From NCBI GenBank assembly GCA_020746105.1, contig CM036619.1, positions 54,296,635 through 54,360,634 of the forward strand: a DNA stretch of 64,000 nt, in the 5' to 3' direction. The translations under genes were made by a program, and so were the position numbers. This document shows, one piece after another, positions 12,822 to 24,520 of this stretch. The stretch's first letter is position 1. Every line of letters starts with the position of its first letter. Source of the DNA: Trogon surrucura. Taxonomy: Eukaryota; Chordata; Aves; Trogoniformes; Trogonidae. The notes under the pieces are model-generated. The model saw only the letters and a list, made by a program, of their open reading frames with translations. It was not told where the DNA came from and made no database searches.

Positions 12822-14679
12822 GATTTAGTGATTAGCGAGTCTCTTAAAAAGTAGGGAGCATGTGGGAAATGGGTGGGACATGGAACTCCAATTAGTTCAC
12901 CCACAGCTGTGGCTGCCTTCACAAACACCTAATTTTAACCAAAATATGTAAGTCTCTTGCTTGTGTAAGGAAAGACAAATTGCATCAAAAACTGATGCAT
13001 CAGAATGCTCTTTGTTTTGTCATAGATAAAGCCACTAACTGTGCTTCACCTCAAGAAACTAAATATATTTTTCACTGTAACTTAGGGCACCCTTATAAAG
13101 CATAGTAAAGAAGCGATTCTCAATTAAATCAGACTGCAGGCTCATACAAATTTACAGTTTCTATAGGAATTAAAGACAAACTGCAATAGCTCAATACTAA
13201 TACAGGGTTTTGTTGCAGTTAAATACCTACCTAATCCTCACTAGCAATGGCACAGAGCAGAGACTCAATCTTTCGTCCCTGAATTGAAGAACTCCCTTTG
13301 AGCAATTTTAACGTTTCACAAGGGATTCTTTGCAAAATCTAAGTGTTTCAATTATGCATTTTTTCCTGTTTTCTCTTAAGTTACATTTTATAGATATTTG
13401 TTACTGAAAAGGAATACTTAGGTCTCTTTTCAATTTATATATAACATGCCTTTCACCAAAACAAATATAAAAATTTAAATCTCTCTGAGAGTTAAGTGAC
13501 AATCTCAGGATGGATGAGAAATATTAATCTATTCAGCTCATTGATCAAATGAGCAAATTGAAGAAACAAATAAGTACCACTTGGATTGTAGTCTTCCAGT
13601 CTCATTTTAAGCAGCTACTTCGAAAGAGAAGCAGATGATAATGGCAAGGTCAACAAGACTCATACGAGAACTCACTTTTTTTCCTGAAAGAAAATATATA
13701 TATGTCTCGTTTGTATGGTGCAAGAAAATTAAGAAACAGTCTAATTTAGTTGCCAGAAATTTTTCAGCTAATAGAAAGCATAGGCTGTGTAGCACTGTGA
13801 AAAAGTGACTTAAACTAGAGACAGAGAAGAAGACCAGAAAGACATCCTGAGACACTTCACACAGCTGAAGTCCCATGCTTAAAGAAAACTGGAGCTTCAG
13901 TAGAAATATTAATATGAAACAACATTCCCAGAGCGTTTATGAGAGAATGGTAACAGTTTAGTCTTCCCAGACAAAAGTGAGAGGGAGCTTTGAGGATAGT
14001 TAGGTGTATATGTTAGGATATAATTTTAATTGACATGCACTGAAAAATGCTGGTATGTGTTAAGGACAACCTATAGCTAACTCCAGAGGCAGTGGCACTA
14101 ACTTCCTGAGGCAGACAAGTTCGACCTCTGTGAAAAACAGCTGAGAGAGTTGAGGTTCAGCATGAAAATAACACAAACACAGCTTACACGGAATTTGCTT
14201 CCATTCACAACAACATCAACTTGTGGGATACCATACAATTCATGTGAAGTACAGGATCAATATGACTCTTGAAGAAACTTATCAGTAAGAACAAAAGCAC
14301 CTTACTTTGATATTCCCATAGGTCAGAACATGTAACACAGATATGTGTGTTCTAGGATGTAAATTTTTGGTAAAAGCTTAATTCTAATACCATAGAGGAT
14401 GTTTCTGGTGAATATATGGGTCTCCTAATTCTAACAACAGGTAACTTGAGAGACTTTAACTTTTTTTTGTGTGTGTGAAATCTGTAAGTCTCTCCTTACA
14501 GTATTGATTAATTTGTGTGTTGTAGCTTTCAATACCTACCACATCTTTAAGATTCTTAAACAGATCAACATAAAGTGTTTCATATTTATTTCTTAGCTGT
14601 GGTATCATAAAAAGACAAAAGGGAAAACCACAGGAAGCATAAAGAGTGAAAAATTTAAAGATATGTATCGAAGTGCGCT
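12822..14679. other. Unique AT-rich sequence, no gene seen
   Basis: No exon or clear repeat. A short stretch at 14,128-14,170 (CTGAGAGAGTTGAGGTTCAG) resembles the CR1 C-terminal coding region but is too short to claim. The 89-codon minus frame at 13607-13876 has no domain. Confidence 0.5.
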
Positions 14680-14776
14680 CTAGTGTAGGTGATCCTGCTC
14701 TGGCAGGGGGGTTGGACTAGATGATCTTTGAGGTCCCTTCCAACCTTTAACATTCTGTGATTCTGTGATTCTGTGA
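14680..14776 (+). mobile_element. CR1 LINE 3'-end fragment
   Basis: The copy starts at TAGTGTAGGTGATCCTGCTC, continues through the GGACTAGATGATC block and ends in three ATTCTGTG octamers. It is about 97 bp, strongly 5'-truncated, close to the family sequence and so relatively young. It belongs to the same ATTCTGTGA-tailed group as the copies at 15.3, 38.7, 40.5 and 58.8 kb. Confidence 0.92.
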
Positions 14777-15308
14777 AGTGGTGATATTGGGCATATGTTC
14801 AAGGAAAAGTGACTGAAAATACTCGGCTGAACCACCTCAAAACTGGTAACTTAAATATCAGAACAGAGGAAAACATTTAAGAACAGGGGAAGGAGGAAGT
14901 GCAGGTCATCATCAGATCATACTCTTACGGTACTGGTATTTTTCTAAACTAAAGGAAATTTGTCTACAACTTCATGTTCATAGAGCTTCATTGAAATAAA
15001 TCCAGTTCAGTTTCATAATGACAACCAGGGGAAATAAATAGAGATGAATTCTTTATTAAAACTTACAGCTACAGACAGGACCTCTGTCACACCACCTGCA
15101 CTGCTGATTAGTACAAATGTACTCTAGCCCAAAGGAAAATGCGTCAGGAAATGTTTACATATCTTGCAAAGATCCTTCAGAGAAAAATGATACCACTAGT
15201 TTAAGAAAAGTCAGGTTTTTCCTCTGAATAGGCTGGATTCAGGGTTCAACAGCAATGAATGGAAAAAAATCAAAACCGCCCACAAAACTCTCTCACAAGC
15301 ATCAGAAA
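14777..15308. other. Unique sequence between two opposed CR1 tails
   Basis: About 530 bp with no recognised feature. It lies between a plus-strand CR1 tail (14,776) and a minus-strand one (15,309), which face each other tail to tail. Confidence 0.55.
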
Positions 15309-15420
15309 CACAGAACCACAGAATGTCAGGGGTTGGAAAGGACCTCAAAAGATTGTCTAGTCCAACCCCCCTACCAAAGCAGGATCACCTAGAGCAGGTC
15401 ACACAGGAACACGTCCAGGC
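15309..15420 (-). mobile_element. CR1 LINE 3'-end fragment
   Basis: Reads CACAGAACCACAGAATGTCA, then the reverse complement of the GATGATC and GATCCTGCT blocks, up to GTGTGACC and the end of the ORF2 C-terminus (the LFLCDLL-like residues in antisense). It is about 112 bp, 5'-truncated, in the same young group as the copies at 38.7 and 58.8 kb. Confidence 0.92.
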
Positions 15421-18169
15421 AAGATACTATCAAAATATGTGTTCTCTTGTCATGCTTCATACACTTCCAGCACAAGTAATTTGTCATAGACATGAGTAGA
15501 TACTTCTGATGCTGGGACAGAACATGTGCTTTCCAGAAAGCTTTGGGTCTGAGCAGGGTTCCTTTCTGGCTTGTGCACTGCTGCACTGCAGGTGGGGAGC
15601 ACAACTCTCATTTTCAGCAGGACACATCAGTGCTCTGTAAGAGCACTTACAAGAGCTCTTACGGGGCATTTCCCTCAGTCAACTTCCAAGTATTTCACAT
15701 CCATGTTATTTGCTGAGGACAGGCAAGCTGCCTTGCCCAGGGCTCATTCAGACCAACACGAGAAGAGCAGCTAACAGAGCAGCCTGAGGGGCTCAGTTTC
15801 CAAAAGAGAGAAAGAGTCGAACTCCAGCCCCACTAGTTTTCAGGTGGGTCAGACATACCAAAAGAAAAGATAGAGCCATGCAGGTGGAGGCAGACAGAGG
15901 TCAGCCACCACAAAACAAGGCCTGCGTAGATCTGCTCACACAGTACTGATTTTCAGATAGGAAGGAAGATGGAGAGGTAGGATGAATACCCTGAGCTCAG
16001 TGTGGCACCAAGCAGGGTTCCTCATACTGCAACTTATAAGAACCAGTTGTGAGGCTTGGGTGTAATGATCCCTGCACCATCCACGTAGTATTTATTAGCA
16101 TTTCTTTTACCACATGGAGGCCTCTGATTTTTATTGTTTAGGGGTAGAGAGGGAATATGTAGGTAAAACACAGAAGCAGTAACAGAAAAAAATTAGTCAT
16201 CAGGAAATTTTTAAGTTTTCACAGATTTTGTAGCTTCTGTCAAATTTTATTATCTTTCATTCTAAAACAAATGAAAATTAGTTCGAAGTGGTTCTCAGTC
16301 TTCTGTTTCAAAAGCAAAACACTTTAACCAAGTGTTTTTAAAAGTTTTTTCTTTTTCTTTACCATTTCTGACAGCCGTACTGGTTAAGCACCTCAAGAGC
16401 AAACGCAAACTCACTCACAGTATTTAAAAGGTTTTCATGAGTATTTCTTAAACTGTTTCTTATTGCAATTTAAATGTATATCTTTAGTGCCAAGTCAGCA
16501 GTACAACTGAATGGACAAGGAGGGCAATGGTAAATGTACTGTCTGGTCAGTGGGTTTTTTTCGGGGATTTTTTTTTGTTCAGTGCAATGCCACATTTCAA
16601 TCCTATTATACTAAAGAGAAGGCAATGTGAAGGGAGATGAGATTAAACCTGTAAAGACCAGATGGCGTTTTTTCATAACTCATAAGATCACAAGGAACAT
16701 CTAACGCAGGCTCCAATGGACATGTACTGAACAGCTTTCTCTGCCCTTCCCTAAGCCAGCCAGCCTTAAGAAAAACAGACTGTGGTTGAGAAATTCTGCC
16801 AAAACGTGTCTTCTCAAGTTTGCACTGCCTTCTATCTTGATACACAAAACCAAAATCTCTGTATAAGTGAGAATGACCATTGAACTCTCTGCCTCTAGCA
16901 CTTCTCTAAAATTCTGCATCTAAAGTCATGCACCAGAGAACAGAGGAATCAGTGACTGCTTGCATGTAGGAGTTTTTTTTCTATATTTCTAGCAGCAGTT
17001 GCCTATAGAGTGCTCAGGGGAACTAAAATCATCTGATTCCCTGCCTTTCCACATCTTCACTGGACTTACACCGCCTCAACTCCCATTCCTGAGACTTAAA
17101 TCAAATGAGTATTTGAAGGATCTGTGTTATTTCAACAAGTGTGAGAGTGCACCTAAAATTAGTGTATTTTTAAACCAAAGGAAACTGCGACAGTATAAAA
17201 GCACTGAAAGGGACAGAAAGTGAAGAAATGATTTTGTTAAAAATACTCAATATTAAGTATGTAGAATTCTAAGAGCACCACCCCGGTCCTTCCCCATACT
17301 CCCAAAACCTTGAGTGTGCAGCAACTGAACAAGATTCTCCAGGAAATATGAAACAAAACCTAGACAAATATTGGCATTACTAACAACTAAGTTCAGCAAT
17401 TTCTGGATCCAAGTATGATAAGGCACAGAAGAAAAGAGAGTGTATGAACTGCCCTTATAACTACAGACTTAATAAGAGCACATGACAATGTAACAAGGGA
17501 AAAAGTAAGATGCTCTCTTAATACAGGTTTAGTGCATATACAGGACTTTGCTGACTATCAGTGATAACCTAGCAACTGTATAAGTTTTATGTGATAGAAG
17601 TTATATATCTATTTTATGATAGAACTTTTGAGGAGGGATGTGAAGAAGGAGAAGATGTTTGCATGAAACATAGACTTCCCAATGTTACATAGATACATCA
17701 CCTAAAAGCAACTCCTCTTGTAAACTGCAGTATAAAACACACTGTAAGGTAATACAAGAAACCCATTAAATCACTATAAATCAACATTTATTGAAGCACA
17801 GACAAAGCAGTTAGACCATACCTGACTTCAGTTATTGCAGCAGCAAATAAGATGACCAGAAAAAATTAAAGTCAGAATGAGAATTGAGACAGAATTGTCC
17901 TGTGCTGAATGAAGAAAACAATCCTGATAGATGAAAAAGAAAATATGTGTTTGCCTTTTAAAAATTTTGTAGTAATAACTGATATATTTTGGCACCATAT
18001 AGATTAAGAAGAAATGAAATATGTAATATCTGCATTATACAGATAAAGAAAATTTCATGTTAATAAAGATAGAAGAAGGGTTCTACTCTGAGATGTTGTT
18101 CCCCCTACACTGTTAATGCATTTTCTCACTTGCATATGACAAGAGTTATTTTTTGGAACACAGTTTCCA
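15421..18169. other. Unique sequence, no gene seen
   Basis: No repeat family or exon recognised. An 8-bp inverted repeat (GTAAGAGC / GCTCTTAC) lies at about 15,637-15,662. Frames at 15389-15669 and 16606-17223 overlap on both strands or reach into the CR1 and have no domains. Confidence 0.55.
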
Positions 18170-18681
18170 AAATTACAGAATTATAGAATTGTTTAGTTTG
18201 GAAAAGACCTGGACCATCGAGTCCAACTGTAAATCTAGCAATGCCAGGTCTACCATTAAACCATGTATGTAAGCGCCACATTTACATATCTTTTAAACAC
18301 CTCCAGGAATGGTGAATCAACCACTTCCTTGGGCAGCCTGTTCCAATGCTTGACAACTCTTTTGGTGAAGGAATTTTTTCTAATATCCAGTCTAAACCTC
18401 CCCTGGTGCAACCTGAGGCCATTTCCTCTTGTCCTATCACTTGTTACTTGGGAGAAGAGACCAACACCCACCTCGCTACAACCTCCTTTCAGGTGGTTGT
18501 AGAGAGCAATGAGGTGTCCCCTCAGCCTCCTCTTCTCCAGGCTGAATAACCCCGGTTCCCTCAGTTGCTCCTCATACAACGTGTTCAGCTTCATCACCTT
18601 TCTCTGGACATACTCCAGCACCTCAATGTCTTTCTTATGTAGGACATAAGACTCTGTAATAGCTGGGCAACCAGCTAACAA
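18170..18681 (-). mobile_element. CR1 LINE, C-terminal ORF2 and 3' end
   Basis: About 510 bp in antisense. The 3' end is degraded (ATTACAGAATTATAGAATTG), followed by a diverged 3' untranslated region and a long, well-kept stretch of the ORF2 C-terminus. The subfamily differs from the ATTCTGTGA group (CGCCACATTTACA and ACCTCCAGGAATGG signatures). The 5' boundary is near 18,680, where similarity stops. Confidence 0.92.
18256..18645 (-). pseudogene. CR1 ORF2 C-terminus remnant
   Basis: A single minus-strand frame stays open for about 130 codons and reads as the CR1 C-terminal domain: [11 protein letters not shown], then a [16 protein letters not shown] block, [11 protein letters not shown], and [14 protein letters not shown]. 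The usual block between the VQRR-like and LREL-like stretches is shortened. Without the RT and endonuclease it is not functional. The open frame reflects modest age, not selection. Confidence 0.85.
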
Positions 18682-21228
18682 TCATCAATGTTCAAATTTA
18701 AGGTCCCAACTACAAATCTAATTATTAAAAAAACCCAAATCGATGGATTCATGCTGCTTCTGTTGTATCAGTCTTTTTCAAATAGAAAAGATGTAATTAT
18801 CCTATTTGCATTATTCTTCAGTCATTTTACTGCATGTTCAATATTTAAATCAAAGTTCTTTTTATGCATTTCTCTGAGAAAATGTTTGGGGTTGGATTTT
18901 TTTTTTTCCTCTGGGACAGACTCCTTGAAATTCATACATTTCCAGATTAAACCTGGAAGTTAATGTAGATGATATCTACGATACACTAATTTATGCAATT
19001 CTCACTTGAGACAAATATGCTTAATTGCGGTAAATTCTACGGACTATTTCTTTTGTTTTCTTCCTTACCTTTCTAGTTCTCAGTCAGAAACAAACTAAAT
19101 ATTTGCACTGTGGAATTCATGTATCCTACTGTCACAAGGATCCCGTTTAAGAAACAAAGCAAAAACATTAAGATTCTTAAGATGCCCAGGTTTTCTTACA
19201 TGTTTAGACCCTCTGTTCCTTCTCTCTGATACACACTTATCTTCCTCCTGAGAAATATCAAAGATGCACTAAATTTATCATGGCTTTCATTTACTCTTTG
19301 ATTTTAAGCCATCCAAGTATAGAAAAAAAATAAAACATACTGACACAGAATGACAATCATGTCTTAGCAGAATGTCAGCACAGGGCTCTTATAATGTTTA
19401 AGAAAGAGGGATTGCTACTTAAGAACAAATTTGCTTCATTCAGTGGCAATGAAAGTACTAAACCCTGGAGACTGACTATTTTAATAAAAGCTCCTGACAA
19501 GGGATTGTGTCAATCAATGCTCAGACCACATTAAATTTGCTGTGATCCTGCCATTCTCTTTTTACATGAGGATCTGGGGTTGTTTTCTCACTATTTCAGA
19601 TATTAGGATTCTGCAAACTCCAATTTTCTTTAGGAAGTGGGCTCTCCCACTCTGTTTTCAGCTTGCAAAGATGAGTTACCAAGGAATAAGCACTCTACTG
19701 AACAACTGCCATGTAAGTTGTAAAAACATGAACATTTAAACTAACCTTACTTGTTTCATCCTTGCATACTTAACCAGCTCCAAACAGTTTGCTCTGGTCA
19801 TATATGTTAGTATGATCCACCTATTAAACCTGTTAAACAAGGCACTTCCCACAGAAATACAAGCTGATTCTCTGCCAAGTACAAAAAAAATGTAAATCAA
19901 ATTGTTACAAAAGCAAGATGTTTTCTTTTCTCCTTTATTTTAGCTTTCCTACCTCTCCAGAGTTTTTGTAGTTCTCAGCCTATGGCAATGTAGTACCACA
20001 CTCTTTTTCATTGACTATGTGTTCCAGATTATGTTTTCCTACGTATAGTGAAGTTGCAGAGTAACACTATTAATAAATAATTATCCATCTTATATGCTAT
20101 TATCGAATACTTTCATAACTGATTAATCACAACAGAAGTTCTACTATGAAGTAGAAACAAAGTAGGTGTGCTTTGAAAAAGATTTTTTATTATTATACAC
20201 CCGTATAAAACAAGACAATGTCTGCTTGTATAAGCTTTCTTGCTTATTAACTTGCATGACACATGTACTAACATTCTTGCTCTGCTTGATTCAGTGACTC
20301 TGAATTTTAGTAGTCCCATTAGGTAGAGAAACTGATTTAAAAAGCAAAATAAAAGTCAGTGAACAGTAGCAGAACTCAAGGAATTACAGCTGATACTTCG
20401 ATTGAAAGATTTTCCTCAGAAACGCTCAGCATATCAAAACTGTATGCACTCAATCCAGAACTTATTTTTGATACAAAGTCTACAAAACATCTCCCCCAAT
20501 ATTAAAATAGTCATTATAAGATACACTTTAAATTGTTTGTATCTTTTGAAGAACACTGACAAAAAAACAACAGCAATTTACCTAGAATTTACATTTACAA
20601 TTGTTAGAAGGCTTTACCCTGCAAGTAAATGCTGTCAAGCTGTCCAATTAATTTATTAAAGACTAAAGAGTACAATTAATTGCATGAAACAGTTAAAATT
20701 AGATTCTCATCTTCATTGGAAATGGAGCAGCCAAAAAATAAAGGTCATATATTTAATCCCTAATCTGATAGAAAGTCAAAATGAAAAGTCTCTCCCTGAC
20801 TCTTACTCCTCATTCAATTTATTCACTGTAGTTATCCAGTAACTATTTTCACTTGATTTTTATTTTTTTTTTATATATAAACACATTCTCTAAGTATGCA
20901 TTGAACTTGGGACTTGTGAAAGGGCTAAATATAGTAGCAGGCGTGTTGTCTGTTTGCACATTGCAGAAGTGTGTGACATTTGGTAACCAAACTGTGATAA
21001 TATGGAAAACAAAAAGGAGAGAATGGATTAGAAAGATTAGGCACTGCAACATAAACAAGACACTACACATAATATACCTGTATAAATTCTAGATATTTAT
21101 TATAAAATATCTGTAAATCCTTCTTCCTTGCCTTTCTGCCAGTTAGGAGTTTCCAAAAACAATCTGTGCTTGAGCTGTTCTTAGAAAATAGATACAATCA
21201 AAAGAAATGCCAAATTAAAAATGAAAAA
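18682..21228. other. Unique AT-rich sequence, no gene seen
   Basis: No element recognised. It starts the longest repeat-poor part of the window. Short frames (18688-18963, 19542-19739, 20402-20659 and others) have no domain. Confidence 0.55.
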
Positions 21229-21264
21229 GTCTTTACCTATGCACAAGTCTTTACCTATGCACAA
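21229..21264. repeat. Perfect 18-bp tandem duplication
   Basis: GTCTTTACCTATGCACAA occurs twice back to back with no difference. This is probably a recent replication-slippage duplication and could be polymorphic. Confidence 0.95.
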
Positions 21265-22209
21265 ATGATTATTTTGGGATGGCTGGTCAAGAATTATAGT
21301 AGTTATTGAATGTGGACAGAAATTGTTGATGCGTCCTGTTCTTAGGCCCAAATTATAAGTTGTTCTGTACTGAGTACCAATTCATGACAGCTTTAGTATG
21401 CTATCACATCAGTTTTGCTCTATAATGGAAATGCAAAAAGCACTGATATGAAAAATACCAGCGTAAAAGTATTAGCAATTAAATCCTAAATCAATGGAAC
21501 GTATTTTCCAAGACAGAGGTAAATTTCTCTGTGAAAAAGGTATAACACCCTCCACAAACATTCATATTAGAAAAACAGAGGCATGCAGAAGTCCAGAGAA
21601 AAACCGAATCTGCTATGCACAAGCAGAGAAAACTTTGCACTCCACCACTTCCTCGTCCCCAGTACCCTGCAGATCCATCCTAAGGCCTGTGAAGCACTTA
21701 TGTCCCACTTCAGCTATAATTTGAATAATGCATTCTGTCAAGTTATGCAACTTTCAGAACAAATCATGTATTTGATTGTAATAGTTCCTACTGGAAGTTA
21801 AAGTGGTCCACAAACTCATGGTTAGGTACACAAATACTACCAAAAAAAGAGCATATAACAGTTTTTAAGCCTGAGATTACATATCAGTAATGTGAAAGGT
21901 GAAATTATGAATAATTTAATTTCAATAATTAAAAGAGGTATTATTAGAGACAATCAGAAAGGTGTACCCTACCTTGTAAGTTCTTAGGCCTATTAATATT
22001 CTGAGTTAAGAAACAGTTCATTGCACTTCTGAAAACTGCAAGACTTCTGTACAGTAAGATCTATTTTAGAAAGAAGGTTATTTAAAAATACCTGCAAATC
22101 TTTTTCCCCTTCTGAAGTCCAGCTATTCCTCTATTATAACCAACTAGGCAGGAAATTCAGGTTTCAGTTTAAAAATCTGTTTTCTGGCATAAAAAGGCAA
22201 CCCTGAATT

Positions 22210-22223
22210 CTGTTACGTAACAG
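22210..22223. promoter_or_regulatory. 14-bp palindrome containing TTACGTAA
   Basis: CTGTTACGTAACAG is a perfect palindrome. Its core TTACGTAA is the known high-affinity site of NFIL3/E4BP4 and PAR-bZIP factors. Whether it is bound is unknown. A 14-bp palindrome is expected only about a few times per window of this size, so chance is possible. Confidence 0.3.
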
Positions 22224-23113
22224 GAGGCTGAAGCGATGGCAAATGCTCTGGTCTTCTGCAAACCCACTTCTCCTGTCCCTATAATCCAGGCCAGGCAACT
22301 TCCTTGCTGTTAGTTCTGGCTATAGGATAAATGTCATAACCCAAACAATCCTTTTCTAGGGGATGAATCATCCCTGCTGGGATGAAGTGAAAAGTGAGTA
22401 GAAAAAAGTGTGTTTGCTGCTGGATACAAGCAATTCCGGGAGGCTCTCCTGAGAACAGAAAAGGCTGGAGGCACTGGGAGGACTTAGTCCATACTCCTTA
22501 CCCTCCGAAAAGGCAGGATGATGGACGGGAGAAAAAATGCAGAACCGAAACATTTTAGAGACTTTCAGGCTAAAGGGAAAGTACTTAAACAAAATGCCAG
22601 TCAAACCCTTTTGTGTTCTCAGAAGCAGAAAAAACACACTGTGGATATACCTCATTGGAGAAAAACCCTGTTGCTTTAAACACAGAGAAGAAAGCAGACA
22701 TTTGAAGAATACTAGATGTTGGCATTTAGTGTCACAAATGTACATCTGATACAACCCTTCTCATACTTCACATAGACTAAAAAAAATTTTGAGAAACACG
22801 ACTGTTGAAAAAAATGAATACATTCTTACAAAATTTATCTTCTAAAGAACATCCAGAGTGTAAAATATAGATACTGCAGGTTTGATTGTTTTTTTTTTTT
22901 CTCCTAACGTGTTTTGAGAACAACCAAAAGGAATGAAAGACAGATTTCTCTTAAGCAAGACCACTTCCAGGTGGTTTCTTGTGCTGTTGTATTTCTTCAT
23001 TCATTCAAGGATACGTGGATGACAAAATTATATATTATAACTCACACTGGAAAGCTACACACAACCAGAAATAAGTTTTGGGCTTAACCAAATGCTCTCT
23101 TTTCAGCTGCTCT

Positions 23114-23140
23114 AAAAAGAAAAAAAAAAAAAAAAAAAAA
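23114..23140. repeat. A-rich homopolymer run
   Basis: Four A's, one G, then more than 20 A's. No SINE or processed-gene body was recognised on its 5' side, so it is listed as a simple repeat only. Confidence 0.85.
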
Positions 23141-24245
23141 GTCTACTATTAAATAAAAGTGATTTAAAAGACTTCTAGTGGGATTAATCTTTTTAAAAAA
23201 AATCAGTCACCTAATCTCATCTTTTTGCCAGTGATCCCTCTAGAGTTGTAGAGAGAGAGAGGCACATCTGGATGTAGTGGGGTGGCATTGGTGATTGGTA
23301 ATCTGTCCTCACCATATAGGGATTTGGTCAAAAACATTCTTTTTTGGTGCTATTTCTACCATCCAAAGACAGGTCTTAGACAACTCTCTTAGACTACACC
23401 AGGTACTTCAGATTGGTCACCTCGGGTGAGATGTACTTATCCACAGCACCCTGACTCATGCCACTTGTGGGAAGCATTTGAGAATGAGAATTGAGAATGA
23501 GAAGTAAAATACAAAACTTACTAAAGATGATCCATAATGCAGCAAAATAAGCTTGTGACTGATATTAAATGGTCATTTCAGAATTGGTGCAACAGAGAGT
23601 ACCATCATGTTTACAATAACAAAAAATATACGAAAAGCTAAATACTATACAATGTAAAGAAAAATGTTTACTTATAGTTACGATGATTATATTTCCATCA
23701 ACTACAATATCTGGGTAGCTGTAGAGAATTTAAATTGTGAAATAAGTAACACTACGCCATGCTAAGCAGTAACATTCAATTACATTCCTGATTTTTCTAG
23801 CCCAATTTAAAACTCATTCATGCTTAAATAAATAGATAATCATTGGCAGACCAAAGGATAATAGCTTCTGAGCTAACTGCCTGTCCAGTGAGTACACACC
23901 TCTGCCAGCCTTTACATTATACCCCCAGGCAGAAGTTTAGCTATCAAAGTTGAAAACAAAAATCACAACACTAGTGTTGACCCAAGCTATTAGTGGGTTA
24001 AGTGATGGTGGCAGGTGAGAATTAATGGTGCTCAACGATAGATTTATTTCCCAGAGAAACACACTCACTGTAGAACAGGCTCTCTTTGGCTTTGTCAAAT
24101 AAAAGTCTTCCTCGATCATGAGCCCACAGTAATAGCATGGGAGACAAGAGTGGCAACAGAAATCAGCAATAGCAGAAACACTTCTTTAGCTGAGTCTTGT
24201 CAAACACCTGGATTTAAGGGCATCAATAGGAATAATCAAGGGCTG

Positions 24246-24520
24246 TTAGTAGCCCTCTAAGCCCTGTTCCCTGGAGAGCAACCAGTGCAAACTCAAGTCC
24301 ATTTCCCAGAGATGTTTCAAACACAGAAGACTTCCGTCTTCCCTGATAATGAAGAGATACTGGTCACTCAAGCACTGGTTGTTGTCCACAACAAAACTGC
24401 CTTCCTGAGACACCTGCCTGCCCTCTGAAATTGCCATGAAGAGTGCATCCCCTCTCGGAGATCCCTCCACTTTCAGGACCCTCAAATCACTCCTCACACT
24501 AGAGGAATATGCAGAAAATT
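24246..24520 (-). other. Unidentified open frame, possibly relic coding
   Basis: The minus-strand frame is open from the stop near 24,520 to TAA at about 24,246, around 90 codons, in DNA that is GC-richer than its surroundings. It has no ATG near its start; the first usable start is GTG at 24,497. A CTCTAG sequence just upstream looks like a weak 3' splice site. Residues include an IREDGSLLCL-like stretch. I recognise no family. It could be a chance frame, an old exon or a scrap of an endogenous element. Confidence 0.2.

Noticed and set aside
14128..14170. Very degraded CR1 C-terminal fragment
   Set aside because: Only about 20 bp (CTGAGAGAGTTGAGGTTCAG) match well. That is too little to call.
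22368..22754. 128-codon open frame on the minus strand
   Set aside because: Low-information residues rich in F, S and L, overlapping a plus-strand frame, with no domain.
23114..23140. Poly-A tail of a processed pseudogene
   Set aside because: No gene-like body upstream and no target duplication was visible.
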